Part shown: piece after piece, positions 24,673 through 35,143 of the stretch | Layout: each line of letters opens with the position of its first letter | Position numbering within the stretch: position 1 is the stretch's first letter | Assembly (NCBI GenBank): GCA_911728455.2 | Contig: OU452227.1 | Coordinates: 22,693,414 to 22,757,413 of the forward strand | Direction: 5' to 3' | From: Marthasterias glacialis | Lineage: Eukaryota > Echinodermata > Asteroidea > Forcipulatida > Asteriidae | Length of the DNA stretch: 64,000 bases | The notes under the pieces: generated by a model | Database searches by the model: none | Told to the model about the DNA's origin: nothing | The model's input: the letters and a program-made list of their open reading frames with translations, nothing else | Translations under genes and position numbers: made by a program

Positions 24673-27600
24673 GTGAGCTTGGATCTTGTTCAGTTAATCA
24701 ATCAATCAATCAATCATCAGGCATTTGTAGAGCACCATCACTCTAGTTTCCTATTCCGAGGCGTAGCAGAGTGAAGAGAAATTAAAAGACAAAATAGTTC
24801 ACAGAATTTCATGAGGAGATGAAAAGTGCAATGGACTAAATGTAAGCGGATCCAAAGAGATAAGTTTTTAAGCTAGATTTGGAAGATCTCAGGAGTCAAG
24901 TGTGCATAGTTGATAGGGAGGTCATTCTATAGCTTTTGATGCGCATGAAACAAAGCTTCTATCACCTGATGAAGACTAAGATCTAGGATCGTTGAACAGA
25001 AGTTTATTTAATTTTCTCAGATTAGGTCGAGGGTAGTATGGCCACAACATGTCTGTTAAATACACTGGGGTAGAGCATGAAGTGCTCTTGTTCCTCCTCA
25101 TATGATTTTCTTGAGGTTCCTTTGTGCAATCAGCTTTCGTCGTTCAGCTATTTTTACCAAAACAACCCCAGTCCTCTAAAATCCATCTCATGGGTTTTGT
25201 TGGTTTTACTATCACTCCTTTAAAACCACCCACTCTTAGCAGGAGGCCAGGTATTCCAATCTTGTCAGAGCCAAAGCATTTGTGTGTCACCAAATCTTGC
25301 ACCAGTTTAATGTGTTTGGGGGAGTGTCTCACATACAGTGAACAAATCAATGCATCCTCATTGTTTTTTTTTTCAAGGTGGTACCTCTGGAGTATGACAT
25401 CTACTTATCTCACAGCCCTGAGGATGCAGAGACAGCATCCCTTGTTGAGGCCAAGTTTCGAAGCTTCAAGCCAAGCATCAAGATCTACAAATGTACCCAG
25501 GTCCTGGATGAGAAGTCCTGGCAGGAGGACATGATGAAAATCATGTCACGATGCGCCAGGGTGGTACCAAGTAAGACTTTTTCCTAGACTTACCGTAGAA
25601 CTCTGAGAGTGCTTATAATCTATATTTTATTATTTTGTTTAAAAATAACTATTTATAAGGGAATAAAAGAGTGGCGACGAGGTCTTAATCGGCCGTTAAA
25701 ACCGTCAGTGTCGCAGCCTGTGCAATAAAGGCCCAAGCCAGAGGCCGTGACACTGAAGGGTTTAAAACAGCCAATTAAGACCGAGTCGCCACTCTTTTAC
25801 TCCCACTCATAAATGCCCTTTTATAGTTGAGAAATAAAATGTTGAAAAAAAAATCTGAGAACTTTGCTCATCTTTGCAACGATTTTTGCTCTAACGTTAC
25901 ACTCAGGAGCCCAGCTTAGCACCATGGGTCTGTTTTGTGCCTCTTCATATACATTTTCTAGTGTTAGAGTATCAAAGCGGGAAGCCAAACTAAAATAACC
26001 AGCCTTAAACAGCTCCAGCCGTGTCTTTATCTGTCGATTAATACCAGGTCAACATGGTCATGTGACCACATTTCAACCAATAGGAATGCCTAAACTGTCT
26101 TGGGTATGTATGAATGTAATATAAATAGAAACCAGTCGTACAGGCTTGATCCCCATTGAGACATGTATCATTTTGTATTTTACAGTCCTGAGCCCTGCAT
26201 TTCTTGAGAATAGTGACTGTATAGATTTGTTCAACTTGGCCCTGTGTTGTAACAGACGAGCCCAGCGGGATCTCTTAGCACCCCTCTACATAGAACAAAT
26301 CAAGGACATGCCCACCTACATGGGACTAGTGCAGTATATTGATTGTAGGTAAGCAAGCAAGAGTGGCAAGAGTGGCAAGATTTTTTGTGAGTAATCTTGT
26401 GTTTTTTTTCACACAAAAAATGCTGGTCATGTACATTTGTTAGACTTGTCATCTGTGTAGACAGAGTTTGTCTCCATGTCAAAAACAGTTGCTCACAGGA
26501 AGAAAAAGGGCACAAGTTTAATAGTGGGTACAACTCTGTGTGTGTTGCTTTGGGACGTTTGTAGTGGAATACATTCACATGGCTTTTTTTTTTAATCATA
26601 GCCTTTTTTAATTAGTACAAGTACTTGGCACTCCGTACATCCACCTATGTGAAATGGCAAAGGCAAGAGAGCCTTTACCGATAGGAATGCCTAAACACAA
26701 ATTAAAGCCTCGTGTTTTTCATTACATTTCTCTACCAATTTGGTAGAGAACTTCACTTGCATAATTCATTAGCCCTTGTGGAGTTGTCCAAGCGTGGATG
26801 ACATATGAGTAAGCAAAGCGAGAGGCAACCAGGGTTAGGATGACAGTTTGTCTAAAAAAATATGTTGAGATGTTACTAGATTTTAAGCTTAATATTTTGG
26901 GAGAGTTTGAATTGTGGCAATTTCCTTCAATCTGAAATACCTTTTAAGGAAGTGAATATATGAAAAGAGTTTTGTTTTCCTGACTGCCCATTGTGTGTGA
27001 TGTGGACCGTATTTGGCTGGCAGCGTGATTGCTTCAAATTTAACTGCACACTTCCTTGTACTAAATTATTGAATAATTGATTACTTGTACGGGTCGGTAA
27101 AGGCACTTCGCGCTGTGTGGCATTTTTGGTTTTTGCAGTACACCATCCTGTATGCCTTGCTTGAAAATATATTGAACCCAAAACTAACACAGCAGTAGGT
27201 GGTGTTTTGATAGTCATTTGATAGTTCCATTTAGACTTGTACATGTCTTTGAATTCTTTAATCACTTGTTCATTTTAAAGTTAGTAACTGATCCTTTGCA
27301 TGTAGGATATGGAGGCTTTGCATAGTGGAGATTTTAGTTTAATCGTTCCAGCTGCGGTAGTCTTGGTCCAAGACGTTTTTTGTGTGCTATCACTAAACTG
27401 AACTGTCGTGATTGAACTCCAGAGGGCCCTGTTCCAAAACCATGCCGACGAACTACTAAAAGACCTGATTTTCTGCAGTGATCAAACACCTTCTACCAGT
27501 TGAGTTGTAGCGCTGCAAAATAGAACAGACTTTCATACAAATTTACAAGAACCTGGACAAAGCTTGGATCGATTAAGAACAAAGATTACCATGAAGACAT

Positions 27601-30600
27601 AGAAATAAAAGATACATAAAACTGGTTAAAGAAGAGTTTTATAAACATTTATAAAATCCTGAATAATATACCATTCTACCTGTTTAACAGATTTAACAAA
27701 AAGTGATTTTATTTTCTGTAAATTCTTTCAGCCCAAAGAATGAAAAGAAAATTAGCGAAGGCTGCCAGCATCTAGTGCAATCTCTGGAGCATGCTAGCAT
27801 GAAAGTCCATACCGAGATGGTAATGGCTGATGCCTCTCCCCTTCACTATGACGTATTCGTGTCATACTCTCACAGGGATTCCAGGCTAGCAAACCCCATT
27901 GTCGAGAAGTTACAGAAGCTGAACCCAAAGCTCAGGATATTTTTTGATGTGCAAGAACTCAAGGCTGGTAAAAAGAAATTATATGTGTTTGTTTTGATGG
28001 AAGAAAACCAACTGAGGAATTTGCTTTTGGCTAAAGAAGCAATATTAAGAAATAGAGGTGTTTTTTCAGTGATCTGGCAATAGCTGCAGTCAAAGCAGTG
28101 GACACGACTTTATTGACTTTAACACTGTGCTGCCCAGCTGAATCAATCACAAAAAACCCTCTCTGCCCTCACACTTCACACATACCCATTTACTCCTGGA
28201 TGAAGAGAAGCAATTAAAGTCAAGTGTCGTACTCAATATATCAAAAGTCATGACGAAGATTAAAACCCAAACTCTGATGACTCAGCCACCGGAACTTAGA
28301 TCTGGTGCACTAGACTTCTGCTCCACACAGTGATTTTTATGTTTAGCTATTTACTTTATCCTCCAATGCATCAAAGGAGATGTTCCAGATTTGAAACAGG
28401 ACTATGCTTTTTCGGCTGAAGTTCAATTGTTTAATTTATAAAATTAGAAACTGACATATTGTTTGATTCAGGATTTGATTTTATGTTAAACCCTTTAGGC
28501 ACTGCTTGGCAGCGGATGTTGTACCATGCTATTGATGGCTGCCGTTCCTTTGTGGCTCTGGTGTCAAACAATTACATGAAGTCAGCCATGTGTATAGAGG
28601 AATTCAACTTGGCACTGGCAAAGCACTGCTCAACTGTGAGTTCATTATTCTCATTGGTTTAAGTCATTGTTGCTTTTAACACTAATTTTCATCTGTAAAC
28701 ACTGCACATGCCACAGAGTTATCAATTGAGCAAATTCATCTGACGTTTTCATCACAATAATCCTGGTTCAGTGTCCCCTTATACTCAGACTCCAATAATA
28801 ACAGTAAAGACATATGTTGTGAATGAATGCCACAGTTGAAATCAACTGTTTTTATTTTGTGCCGGATACCAAATGTATAGGCAAACCGGACACAGAGTAC
28901 AAGCGTTGGATACACCAGACCCATAAATACAAGTAAAAAACAGGCTTACCAGACCCGAAAAAAAGCGGGCACACCAGAACCGAAACAAGCGGGCGCACGA
29001 GACCCCAAAAAGGGGGGTACACCAGACCCCTAAAAAAGCGGGCACACTAGCAAAAATTGCTGGATATATCAATCATATTATTGTGTAGACCTGGCCAGGT
29101 TAACTTTGCCTTGCGTTTTGATAAAAATTAAAATCACACAAAACCTAGTAAGTTTTGCGGTGACACCATGTAATTTTCTCTAATGAGTTAGTGTGATTCT
29201 GAAAAAAACGGATGGTTTAACAACTCGACGTTTCAATCAGTATACTCTGATCGTCTTCAGGAGAATGCCGGACTCTGATGCTGCAAATTTTGCTGATTTT
29301 GAAACGTCGGGTTCTTAAACCATTGGTTCTTTTCAGAACCATGCCATTTTGTTAGAGATAATTACATGGTGTCACCGCAAAACTTACTGGATTGTATTCC
29401 ACATGTAATCAGGACCCAATTTCATGGAGCTGCTTAAGCAGAAAATTGTGCTGAGCAATTTCTGCTAAACAAATGTGAGCAGGTTACCAGTCACATATGG
29501 TGCAGGTGACATGGTATTTTGGCTGGTAACCTTATTCTGGTAAGCATAATTTCGCCCAGGTAGGGACTGAGAACCCAATGCACGTTTGATGTTGTGGTTC
29601 AAGGGATATGTACCAGGGCAGGGATGTACCCTGAGTTGGAAGTGTTGGGTCAAAAACACCACTACCCCACTACCTGTTCCCATTTTATTTGGCCTGAACA
29701 GATTTGCAATCTCCGTCACATCCCAGTGTGTATTGAGCCACTTGTGGATCCACTGCCAGAGTTCACACAGGTCAAGATGATCAATGCCACTCCAGGGGTG
29801 TATGACAAGGCTGTGGAGATCATCTGCTCCTCCTTGGTGGGCTGGATTGGAGGTGGGAACATTGACCCTCAAATGGAGACAATCTTGAGTAAGAAGAAGG
29901 TAAGTATTGCATGAACAACTCAAAATGGTTTTCTTTTATTCGGGGTTTTACTGAATGTTTTAGAGCTTCTTGGCATAAGAACATGCTAAGCAAAAAACCC
30001 CTCTTACCTTACCAAAAGAGGAGGTCAGCAACTTAAATTCCGTATTGACTGAATCCTGACTAGTTTTAGTTAGTTAGTATTATTTTTGCAATAAACCATG
30101 TAACCTTTGAGAGAAAGACTCCGTCAGGGTCAAAACGAGACTCTGCCAGGGTAAAAACATGAGGCTATTAAAGGTAAAATGTACAAGCTGGCATTGCATT
30201 GTTCTTATTTTGTGTGATTCAATATTTACAACAACCCCCCCAAAAAATGTGAAAATGTGGGCTCAATCCATCGTCTGAGTCAGGAGAAAATAGTAAACAA
30301 ACGTGTGCACACTTTTCAGCATGTAAACACATTGTCCTTAATTTCGATTGTTACAACCAAAATTAAAATTGGGGTCTTCAAACTCTATTTTCTTGACTTT
30401 GAAAGTATTTCAGACAGAAAGATTTCTATGGAAGATTGGTACTGGTATGAACTTCATAATCAGTAAGCTTTTAGACTGATACTACTAAAAAAAAAAAGTG
30501 GTTCCAATTTATACACCTGGGTTAAGAGAAGCAATTATGATTAAGTGCCTTGCTCAAGCACACTAAGTTCATGAACAGGAATTGAACCCACTTTCTGATG

Positions 30601-33600
30601 ACTCAGTCATCAGAACTTGCATTCGATGCACCTAGACTGCTCGGCCACGACACACCATCAGTGGTGAATCACAAACACTGCGGTAAACCCTTACCCCGTT
30701 TGGTGATACATGTTTCTAGTTTTCTACATGTAGTTTTATTGCAAGCATTATGCAGTGTACAGTTTTACTCAACTACATAGCAACAGTAAGGGTTATAACA
30801 ATATACACATACTGTGTTGTAACTGGCAACGTTGACCAAGTCCTACTTAGTTGAAAAGTATCGTGGACTATGGTTAAAATAGTTAGGATGAACTATCAGA
30901 CTTTCCATGCATGTTATACATGATAGAAACTTTGGTGACTGATGGTTACATGTATCTACAAACATTTGTACCGACAAGAAATGTTTAAGCAATAAACCAC
31001 AAGGGAAACTGATTGGGTAAATTTTAAATCAATTTTTGGGTGAACAAAGAAAAATTGACTGGAGCGGGGTTTGAACCTGCGACCACCGGTTAAAAGCACC
31101 AACGTTCTACCAACTGAGCTATCCAGCCATTCTACCAGTTACTGCCATGGTTATTTCCATAGAGCCAGCTCTATGGTTGTATTGTATATTATGCAGTAAC
31201 TGGTTGAATGGCTTCTGACTGGCACCCCCTGAACAAAGATATTGAAAAAATTGGTAGATCGCCAACATTAGGGCTGGATAGCTCAGTTGGTAGAGCGTCG
31301 GTAACCGGTGGTTGCAGGTTCAAATGCCGCTCCAGTCAATTTTTCTTTGTTCACCCCAAAATTAAAAAAGAAATGTTCGTTATCAAAAAAGAACCACAGT
31401 TTCTTGTTGTAAGGGCAATGATTTTGTAAAAGAAGAACAACAACATTGTACCCGTATGTAAAGTGTCAATGGTTCAAACAACCAAACAGTTTGACTTATT
31501 GCTTTTTTCTGATCCAACTTCTTAAAGTAATACCTTATGCATTTGTTTGACAGAGTGTTATCGTGGATGCTTCAGAATATGCTGTCGAGTGCCGAAGACT
31601 AAAGTTCATCCAAAAAATTGGCAACCCAGAAGATATCCTTAGAAAAGATGACAATAAACTTGTAATACCTCCTTGCATTAAGGGTTTATTCCGTTCTGAG
31701 GCTGTCACAAAGTCACCTTCAGATGATGGGCCTTGTGACATCGCTTTCAGCTATGCACCAGAGGACAAAAAGTATGTTAAGTTCATGTCGAAGGTGCTTC
31801 AACAGGTCAGTCCGGGGCTCACCATCAAAGAAATGGCAGAAACAGAAAATGAGCGTCTCGCCCTGATGGAGTCAGCCCGGAAGGTGGTTGTCTTCCTCTC
31901 TGCTAACTACCTGGAGTCGGTGCAGCAGATCGAGGAATTCCACACGGTTCTACTCCGCCAGAGGTACCAGAGCCACACGCCTGTCCTGTTCCCAGTAACC
32001 ATCCACAATCTGCCACAGCTGCCAACATACTTTCACCTGATTCCTTGTGACTTTCATCTGTTTGACCCGATCTGGATCAACCTGTATGCCAAGTATCGGG
32101 TGACCATCCCGTTTGAGTTTGACGACATTCTTCGCAAGGTATCCAAAGCATCAACCGAAACCAGCGTAGATACGTATGCCGCAATCGGCATCATTACAGC
32201 AATACACAGTCTCCTGGAACAGCTCAAAAATGAAAGGCATGTGGAAAGTTTGAATTTTCTTTTGCATTTGTTTCCAGTTCACAAGTTTCAGATCACAGAA
32301 GACAGTTCATGGTAGTTATAAATAATGTACAGTCAAGTGAGGAATATTGACTGAGGTCAAGTTTTTGTGGAGGTCTATATCACTTGTCAGACGGGTATTT
32401 ATAGAAACTGTCTTAGTTTGGAGGGAGTGGGTTACAACAGCATGAGCACACCCTAGTGATCTCTTGTGGAGATAGACCAGCCCAGTGTTTTCCCTGGCTG
32501 ATGAACTGAGTGAGGTGGTAATAAGTTCAACTTGATGATTGAAGCAAATATTTCACAGTCAAGAATGCAGCGCTCAAACATAGGTGATGATTCCATCTTC
32601 ACGTCCAAGTTTTGAGTTCTTGATTTATTTATTTATGTATTTATTTATTATATATTTTTGGTAATGAAACCAAGGGACCCTCAAAAGTGGCATGCACTGT
32701 GACCCGTAGGCCTGAAGATACCTGTGTAGAGAAGATGATGAAGAAATGTCAGTTTTAGATGTGGGAGGAAAAACCCCCAAATAGGTAAAACCCACGCAAT
32801 CAGGTAGGGACTGAAAACCCAATGCACATGCAAGGCTCCAGTCCGGGATTCGAACCGGGGTCCACAGAGGTGAAAGGCAGGGAAAGAAACCAGTGAGCCA
32901 ACCTAAATGAAAAATAGAAGTCAAGGAAAAAGCTCATAAAGGACCAAAAAATGAAATGGCAAATCTTAACAGCGAGGTGGTGACATCGGCAAAAAAATGA
33001 GTGAGGTGTTCACGGACAGTAGCTAGGTGGGCCGCCTCATGCTTGAAAGGAAAGGGGAAACACTGGGCCAGGCGTATCAAATTTTTTATCAATTTGTAAA
33101 CAAATTTGTGTCAAGAAAACAATAACTTTTCCAAACCCACTTCCTCATCCTGAATTTCATTGCTGTGCTTACAAAGTCACCAGGGGTGGATTTCACAAAA
33201 CTAGTCCTAACTTATGACTAGTCCTATAATTTAAGACTAGATACTCATCCTAACTCGAGATAAGACTAGTCCTAGTGCTTTGTGAAATCCGCACTAGGGG
33301 TGGATTTCACAAAACTAGTCCTAACTTAGGACTAGTCCTAACCCATGACTTGTCCTATAAGTTAGGACTAGTTACTCGTCATAACTCGAGATTGGTTTGT
33401 ACTGTACTATTAGCGTCATATTTTGGCCAACAACATTCTTTCCTACATCAACAAAATGAACCTTTTCATCAAAGGTCATACATCTTGAAGTCTTTCTGCA
33501 ACCACCACCACCAACCCCCTCCCCCCACCCCCTGGTGGTACTTTCTGTACTGCTGTTTAGTAAACACGGAAATCTGTTGGTGGTCAAATCAGTCCAGAGT

Positions 33601-34902
33601 TGGTTTCAAAACGATAATGATTCATTTATCTGTTGTATTGTTCTCCAGTGAGACTCCTGTACCCCCAAGGCTCCGAGATCAGCCAATGCTCTTGAATGTG
33701 TTGCTGCTCCGCTCAGAGCTGACCAGACTCAACAAGGAAGTCAATTCACCTGAGAACGAGGCTGACACCAAGGAGGGGCAACAAGACAATGTTAACGCTC
33801 CAGATGATAATGTAAGATATGATCAGAGTTGAAATAGAATAATGGACTGAACAGTATGATTTGAAGATTAAAATTGAAGTATATTGATGAATTATTATTA
33901 TATATTTCTGGTAATGAAACTAAGGATGCCTCATAAGTGAACTTAATCACTGAAGCTCTCAAGCCTGAGGTAACCTGAAGACAAGGGTGCTTGCTATGCA
34001 AACCAGAAACACTGGGGTAAGTTCCCCTACTCTTCCACGATAAGTGTTCTGGGTTCTTTTACGTGCACTACCAATCCTAGTACACGGGACTTACGGCTTA
34101 ATGTCCCATCCGAAGGACAAAGCAATTCTGGTAAAATGTCTTGCTCAAGGACACCACAAGTGCTGCGACCGGGATTCGAACCCACACTCTGCTGCCGGCA
34201 ACACCAGAACTTGAGTCCGGTGATCTAGACCGCTCGGCCACGACACTCCAAACCCTAAAGATTGATTGAAGATCATTGAATTTATAATCAAATATGAGAA
34301 ATGATTTAAAGATGGGCTTGAACATTGATTGAGTTGAGGAATAAGTCTGGAGTTGAGAATTAATTGAATAAATATTGAGACAAAGGAATAGTCAAGTGAA
34401 AATTGAATGAATAGGTTGGATCTATAGTGATTGAATCTGACTATAATGAAAGGCATGAGCCCTAATGAATTTGAGAACACGACTTTGTAAATAATGTAAA
34501 TAGTTGTTGATCGGAAATATAATAACTGTATTGAGTTATTTTCTTGTCTCCTGGTCATTTATTTTTGTCAATTGGTTTTATAACCAGGGTTTCCGTTTTA
34601 AAATTCTGAGTGGTGACAATGGCTAAACCATAATAGAAGTCGCCCTCATGCATCTTTTAATAACTGTACTCTATCCCACCCGAGGAAAATGCCTGTGAAT
34701 ATTTTTTTCACAGGACTCGGGGGGGAAAGTACTGAGTATACCGTGCATAACACACATCTGTGTATGGGTAAAAATGACAAATAATGTACTCTAACCTATT
34801 GTCTTCTGATTTCTTGTGCAGTACTTACTAAACATCGTCAGGGAGCCCCAGGATCTGCCAACACAAGGAAGTCCACAGAGTGCAAGTGCTGCTGAGTTAT
34901 AA
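22289..34902 (+). CDS. Macro-like domain plus three TIR domains, 833-residue predicted protein
   Basis: Predicted exons: 22289-22430, 22959-23136, 23719-23833, 24460-24672, 25378-25570, 26186-26348, 27732-27967, 28499-28635, 29702-29899, 31554-32236, 33649-33811, 34822-34902. They total 2502 nt in one frame ending in TAA. All junctions are AG acceptors with GT donors except the tenth, which needs a GC donor (AAAG|GCATGT). Residues 1-216 form an alpha/beta domain resembling macro domains (VDVLCVS at 38-44, SPLLNTGAQG at 137-146). TIR1 starts at YDIYLSHS (222), TIR2 at YDVFVSYSHRD (374), TIR3 at CDIAFSYAPED (586). A low-complexity acidic/polar tail ends ASAAEL. No signal peptide or membrane segment is visible, so the protein is probably cytosolic. 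By family knowledge TIR domains signal by homotypic assembly or cleave NAD+, and macro domains bind ADP-ribose; coupling the two is my inference. The exon chain is strongly supported; the start and function are less certain. Confidence 0.85.
23981..24168. mobile_element. Long perfect fold-back in intron 3
   Basis: A 188-bp near-perfect inverted repeat. The left end TAGGAAACTATAACTTGTAA is mirrored on the right, and the centre GGAGGAGTGGTGGCTCTGAA folds back around a ~15-nt loop. Transcribed, it would form a long hairpin RNA. Confidence 0.85.
24694..25080. repeat. (TCAA)n and dispersed repeat in intron 4
   Basis: A short TCAA microsatellite (24697-24716) leads into about 370 bp beginning CATCAGGCATTTGTAGAGCACC, which looks like a dispersed non-autonomous element in which the microsatellite marks one end. 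No coding capacity. Confidence 0.45.
25378..26348 (+). CDS. Exons 5-6: TIR domain 1, probably catalytically dead
   Basis: Residues 217-334. Box 1 is YDIYLSHSPEDAE, the helix KSWQEDMMKIMSRCARVV matches the alpha-B/alpha-C region, and box-2-like ILSPAFLENSDCIDLF follows. In NADase TIRs the acid lies three residues after the conserved Cys; here that position is Leu295 (C-I-D-L), with Asp one place earlier. The C-terminal strand and helix are short (LLAPLYIEQIKDMPTYMGL). The intron splits the domain between VVP and ILSP. I infer a scaffold or regulatory role. Confidence 0.8.
25647..25831. mobile_element. Fold-back element in intron 5
   Basis: Inverted repeat of about 185 bp: AATAAAAGAGTGGCGACGAG on the left pairs with CGAGTCGCCACTCTTTTACT on the right, and GTCTTAATCGGCCGTT pairs with ACAGCCAATTAAGAC. 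Ends are AACTATTTATAAGGG and CCCTTTTATAGTT. Confidence 0.8.
27732..29899 (+). CDS. Exons 7-9: linker and TIR domain 2 with retained acid
   Basis: Residues 335-525. A helical linker (335-372) precedes the canonical box YDVFVSYSHRDSRLA (374-388). The BB-loop region is FDVQELKAGTAW, then CRSFVALVSNNYMKSAMCIEEF (428-449) carries Glu448 at the position of the catalytic glutamate (Cys445 plus 3). Exon 9 supplies the IPVCIEPL strand (VPV-like in TIRs) and closing helix AVEIICSSLVGWI. Acceptors CCTTTAG (28498), GCCTGAACAG (29701) and donors GTGAGT and GTAAGT agree in phase. This is the most canonical of the three TIRs. Confidence 0.85.
28131..28332 (-). mobile_element. tRNA-derived SINE remnant, intron 7
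   Basis: Contains TGGATGAAGAGAAGCAATTA, CTCTGATGACTCAGCCACCGG and a degenerate tRNA-like end. It resembles the better-preserved minus-strand SINEs at 30500-30653 and 33889-34249. Confidence 0.6.
28890..29050. repeat. Short tandem repeat, ~30-bp unit, intron 8
   Basis: Five to six degenerate copies of a unit near GCGGGCACACCAGACCCGAA followed by an A run. Low-complexity open frames across it are artefacts. Confidence 0.65.
29143..29398. mobile_element. Fold-back element in intron 8
   Basis: About 255 bp. Outer arms AGTAAGTTTTGCGGTGACAC and GTGTCACCGCAAAACTTACT are perfect complements, and inner arms share AACTCGACGTTTCAA and TTGAAACGTCGGGTT. No coding content. Confidence 0.85.
29411..29556. 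mobile_element. Truncated copy of the GGGCCCAATTTCAT fold-back family
   Basis: Starts GGACCCAATTTCATGGAGCT and matches the 18351-18543 element through GGCTGGTAACCTTATTCTGG, then is interrupted by a fragment of another repeat (CAGGTAGGGACTGAGAACCC) also seen at 32801. Confidence 0.75.
30500..30653 (-). mobile_element. tRNA-derived SINE, intron 9
   Basis: On the minus strand it starts with GTGTCGTGGCCGAGCAGTCT, a tRNA-Leu/Ser-like A box, and has GGGTTCAATTCC as B-box-like promoter sequence. The tail region matches the other SINE copies in the gene. Confidence 0.7.
31031..31372. mobile_element. Inverted pair of tRNA-like sequences, intron 9
   Basis: Two tRNA-like sequences face each other. Minus strand 31058-31128 reads GGCTGGATAGCTCAGTTGGT and ends GGTTCAAACCCCGCTCCAGT; plus strand 31272-31336 starts the same but lacks most of the anticodon arm. 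Both are flanked by TCAATTTTTCTTTGTTCACC in inverted order, making a ~340-bp fold-back. The minus copy has TTT in the anticodon place but C instead of U before it. I read this as a tRNA-Lys-like derived element. Fragments recur near 56806 and 57817. Confidence 0.7.
31058..31128 (-). tRNA. tRNA-Lys-like sequence (probably pseudogene or SINE head)
   Basis: A 71-nt cloverleaf-like sequence with A box TAGCTCAGTTGG and B box GGTTCAAACC. The acceptor stem GGCTGGA/CTCCAGT pairs imperfectly. The anticodon stem TTGGT/ACCGG includes two G-U pairs and position 33 is C rather than U. Its position inside a fold-back within an intron argues against a working tRNA gene. Confidence 0.35.
31554..32236 (+). 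CDS. Exon 10: linker and TIR domain 3
   Basis: A single large exon (683 nt), residues 526-752. After a charged linker, CDIAFSYAPEDKKYVKFM opens the TIR. Residues 634-654 read RKVVVFLSANYLESVQQIEEF: the conserved Cys is Gln650, but Glu653 is retained at the catalytic position. The PVLFPVTIHNLPQLPTYF segment is the following strand and loop. A helical C-terminal part (AAIGIITAIHSLLEQLKNE) follows. The Trp of the alpha-B region found in TIR1 and TIR2 is missing. The exon must end at 32236 to stay in phase with exon 11, using GC instead of GT; reading on would stop at 32315. Confidence 0.85.
32618..32905 (-). mobile_element. tRNA-derived SINE, intron 10
   Basis: An AT-rich tail (TATTTATTTATGTATTTATT) on the left and a tRNA-like head on the right. 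On the minus strand the B box is CGGTTCGAATCCCGGACTGG. Body motifs CAGGTAGGGACTGAAAACCC also occur at 29557. Confidence 0.7.
33183..33396. mobile_element. Two adjacent copies of a GGGTGGATTTCACAAAACTAG fold-back
   Basis: The first copy (33183-33297) is complete, with GGATTTCACAAAACTAGTCC mirrored by GTGCTTTGTGAAATCC. The second (33297-33396) begins identically and is truncated. The body is repeats of CCTAACTTAGGACTAGT. Confidence 0.85.
33649..34902 (+). CDS. Exons 11-12: C-terminal tail
   Basis: Residues 753-833, exons 33649-33811 and 34822-34902. The acceptor TTGTTCTCCAG and donor AAT|GTAAG bracket exon 11; TTTCTTGTGCAG precedes exon 12. The tail begins SETPVPPRLRDQPMLLNVLL and becomes Glu/Asp/Asn/Gln-rich, ending SPQSASAAEL then TAA. 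No domain is recognised; it is probably disordered. The nearest AATAAA I note downstream is at 35560, so the 3' end is uncertain. Confidence 0.7.
33889..34249 (-). mobile_element. tRNA-Leu-derived SINE, intron 11
   Basis: On the minus strand: GGAGTGTCGTGGCCGAGCGG (A box region), anticodon-arm-like GGACTCAAGTTCTGG with CAA in the anticodon place, and GGGTTCGAATCCCGGTC (B box). A body with GTGCACGTAAAAGAACCCAG and an (ATT)n-like tail follows. This is the best-preserved SINE in the window. Confidence 0.85.
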
Positions 34903-34969
34903 TGTCACACCTGACTGTTGCGCTGCAGTGGAAACTCGACTCTTTCCAAGCAGCTATGCTGTCTATAGA

Positions 34970-35143
34970 CTTTCTGCACATGACGTCAGTTGAGTAGGGC
35001 GCCCTCGCCTAGAGGTCAAAAAGAGGCTGTTCATTGGCTAATCCTGTGCGCCGCCGTGCGTACAAATCTGTGCATGTCCGTTGGTTCATCATTCCTTTTA
35101 CCTCTAAGATGGCGACTGGATGACTTCAATGCATAAGGTCTAT
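34970..35143. mobile_element. Short MITE just after the TIR gene stop codon
   Basis: Ends TATAGACTTTCTGCA and TGCATAAGGTCTATT are imperfect inverted repeats of the kind seen at 21424-21571. It lies 70 bp past the stop, so probably in the 3' untranslated region. Confidence 0.6.

Noticed and set aside
31058-31128. Functional tRNA-Lys gene
   Set aside because: Position 33 is C, stems are weak, it sits in a fold-back inside an intron and has a truncated inverted twin.
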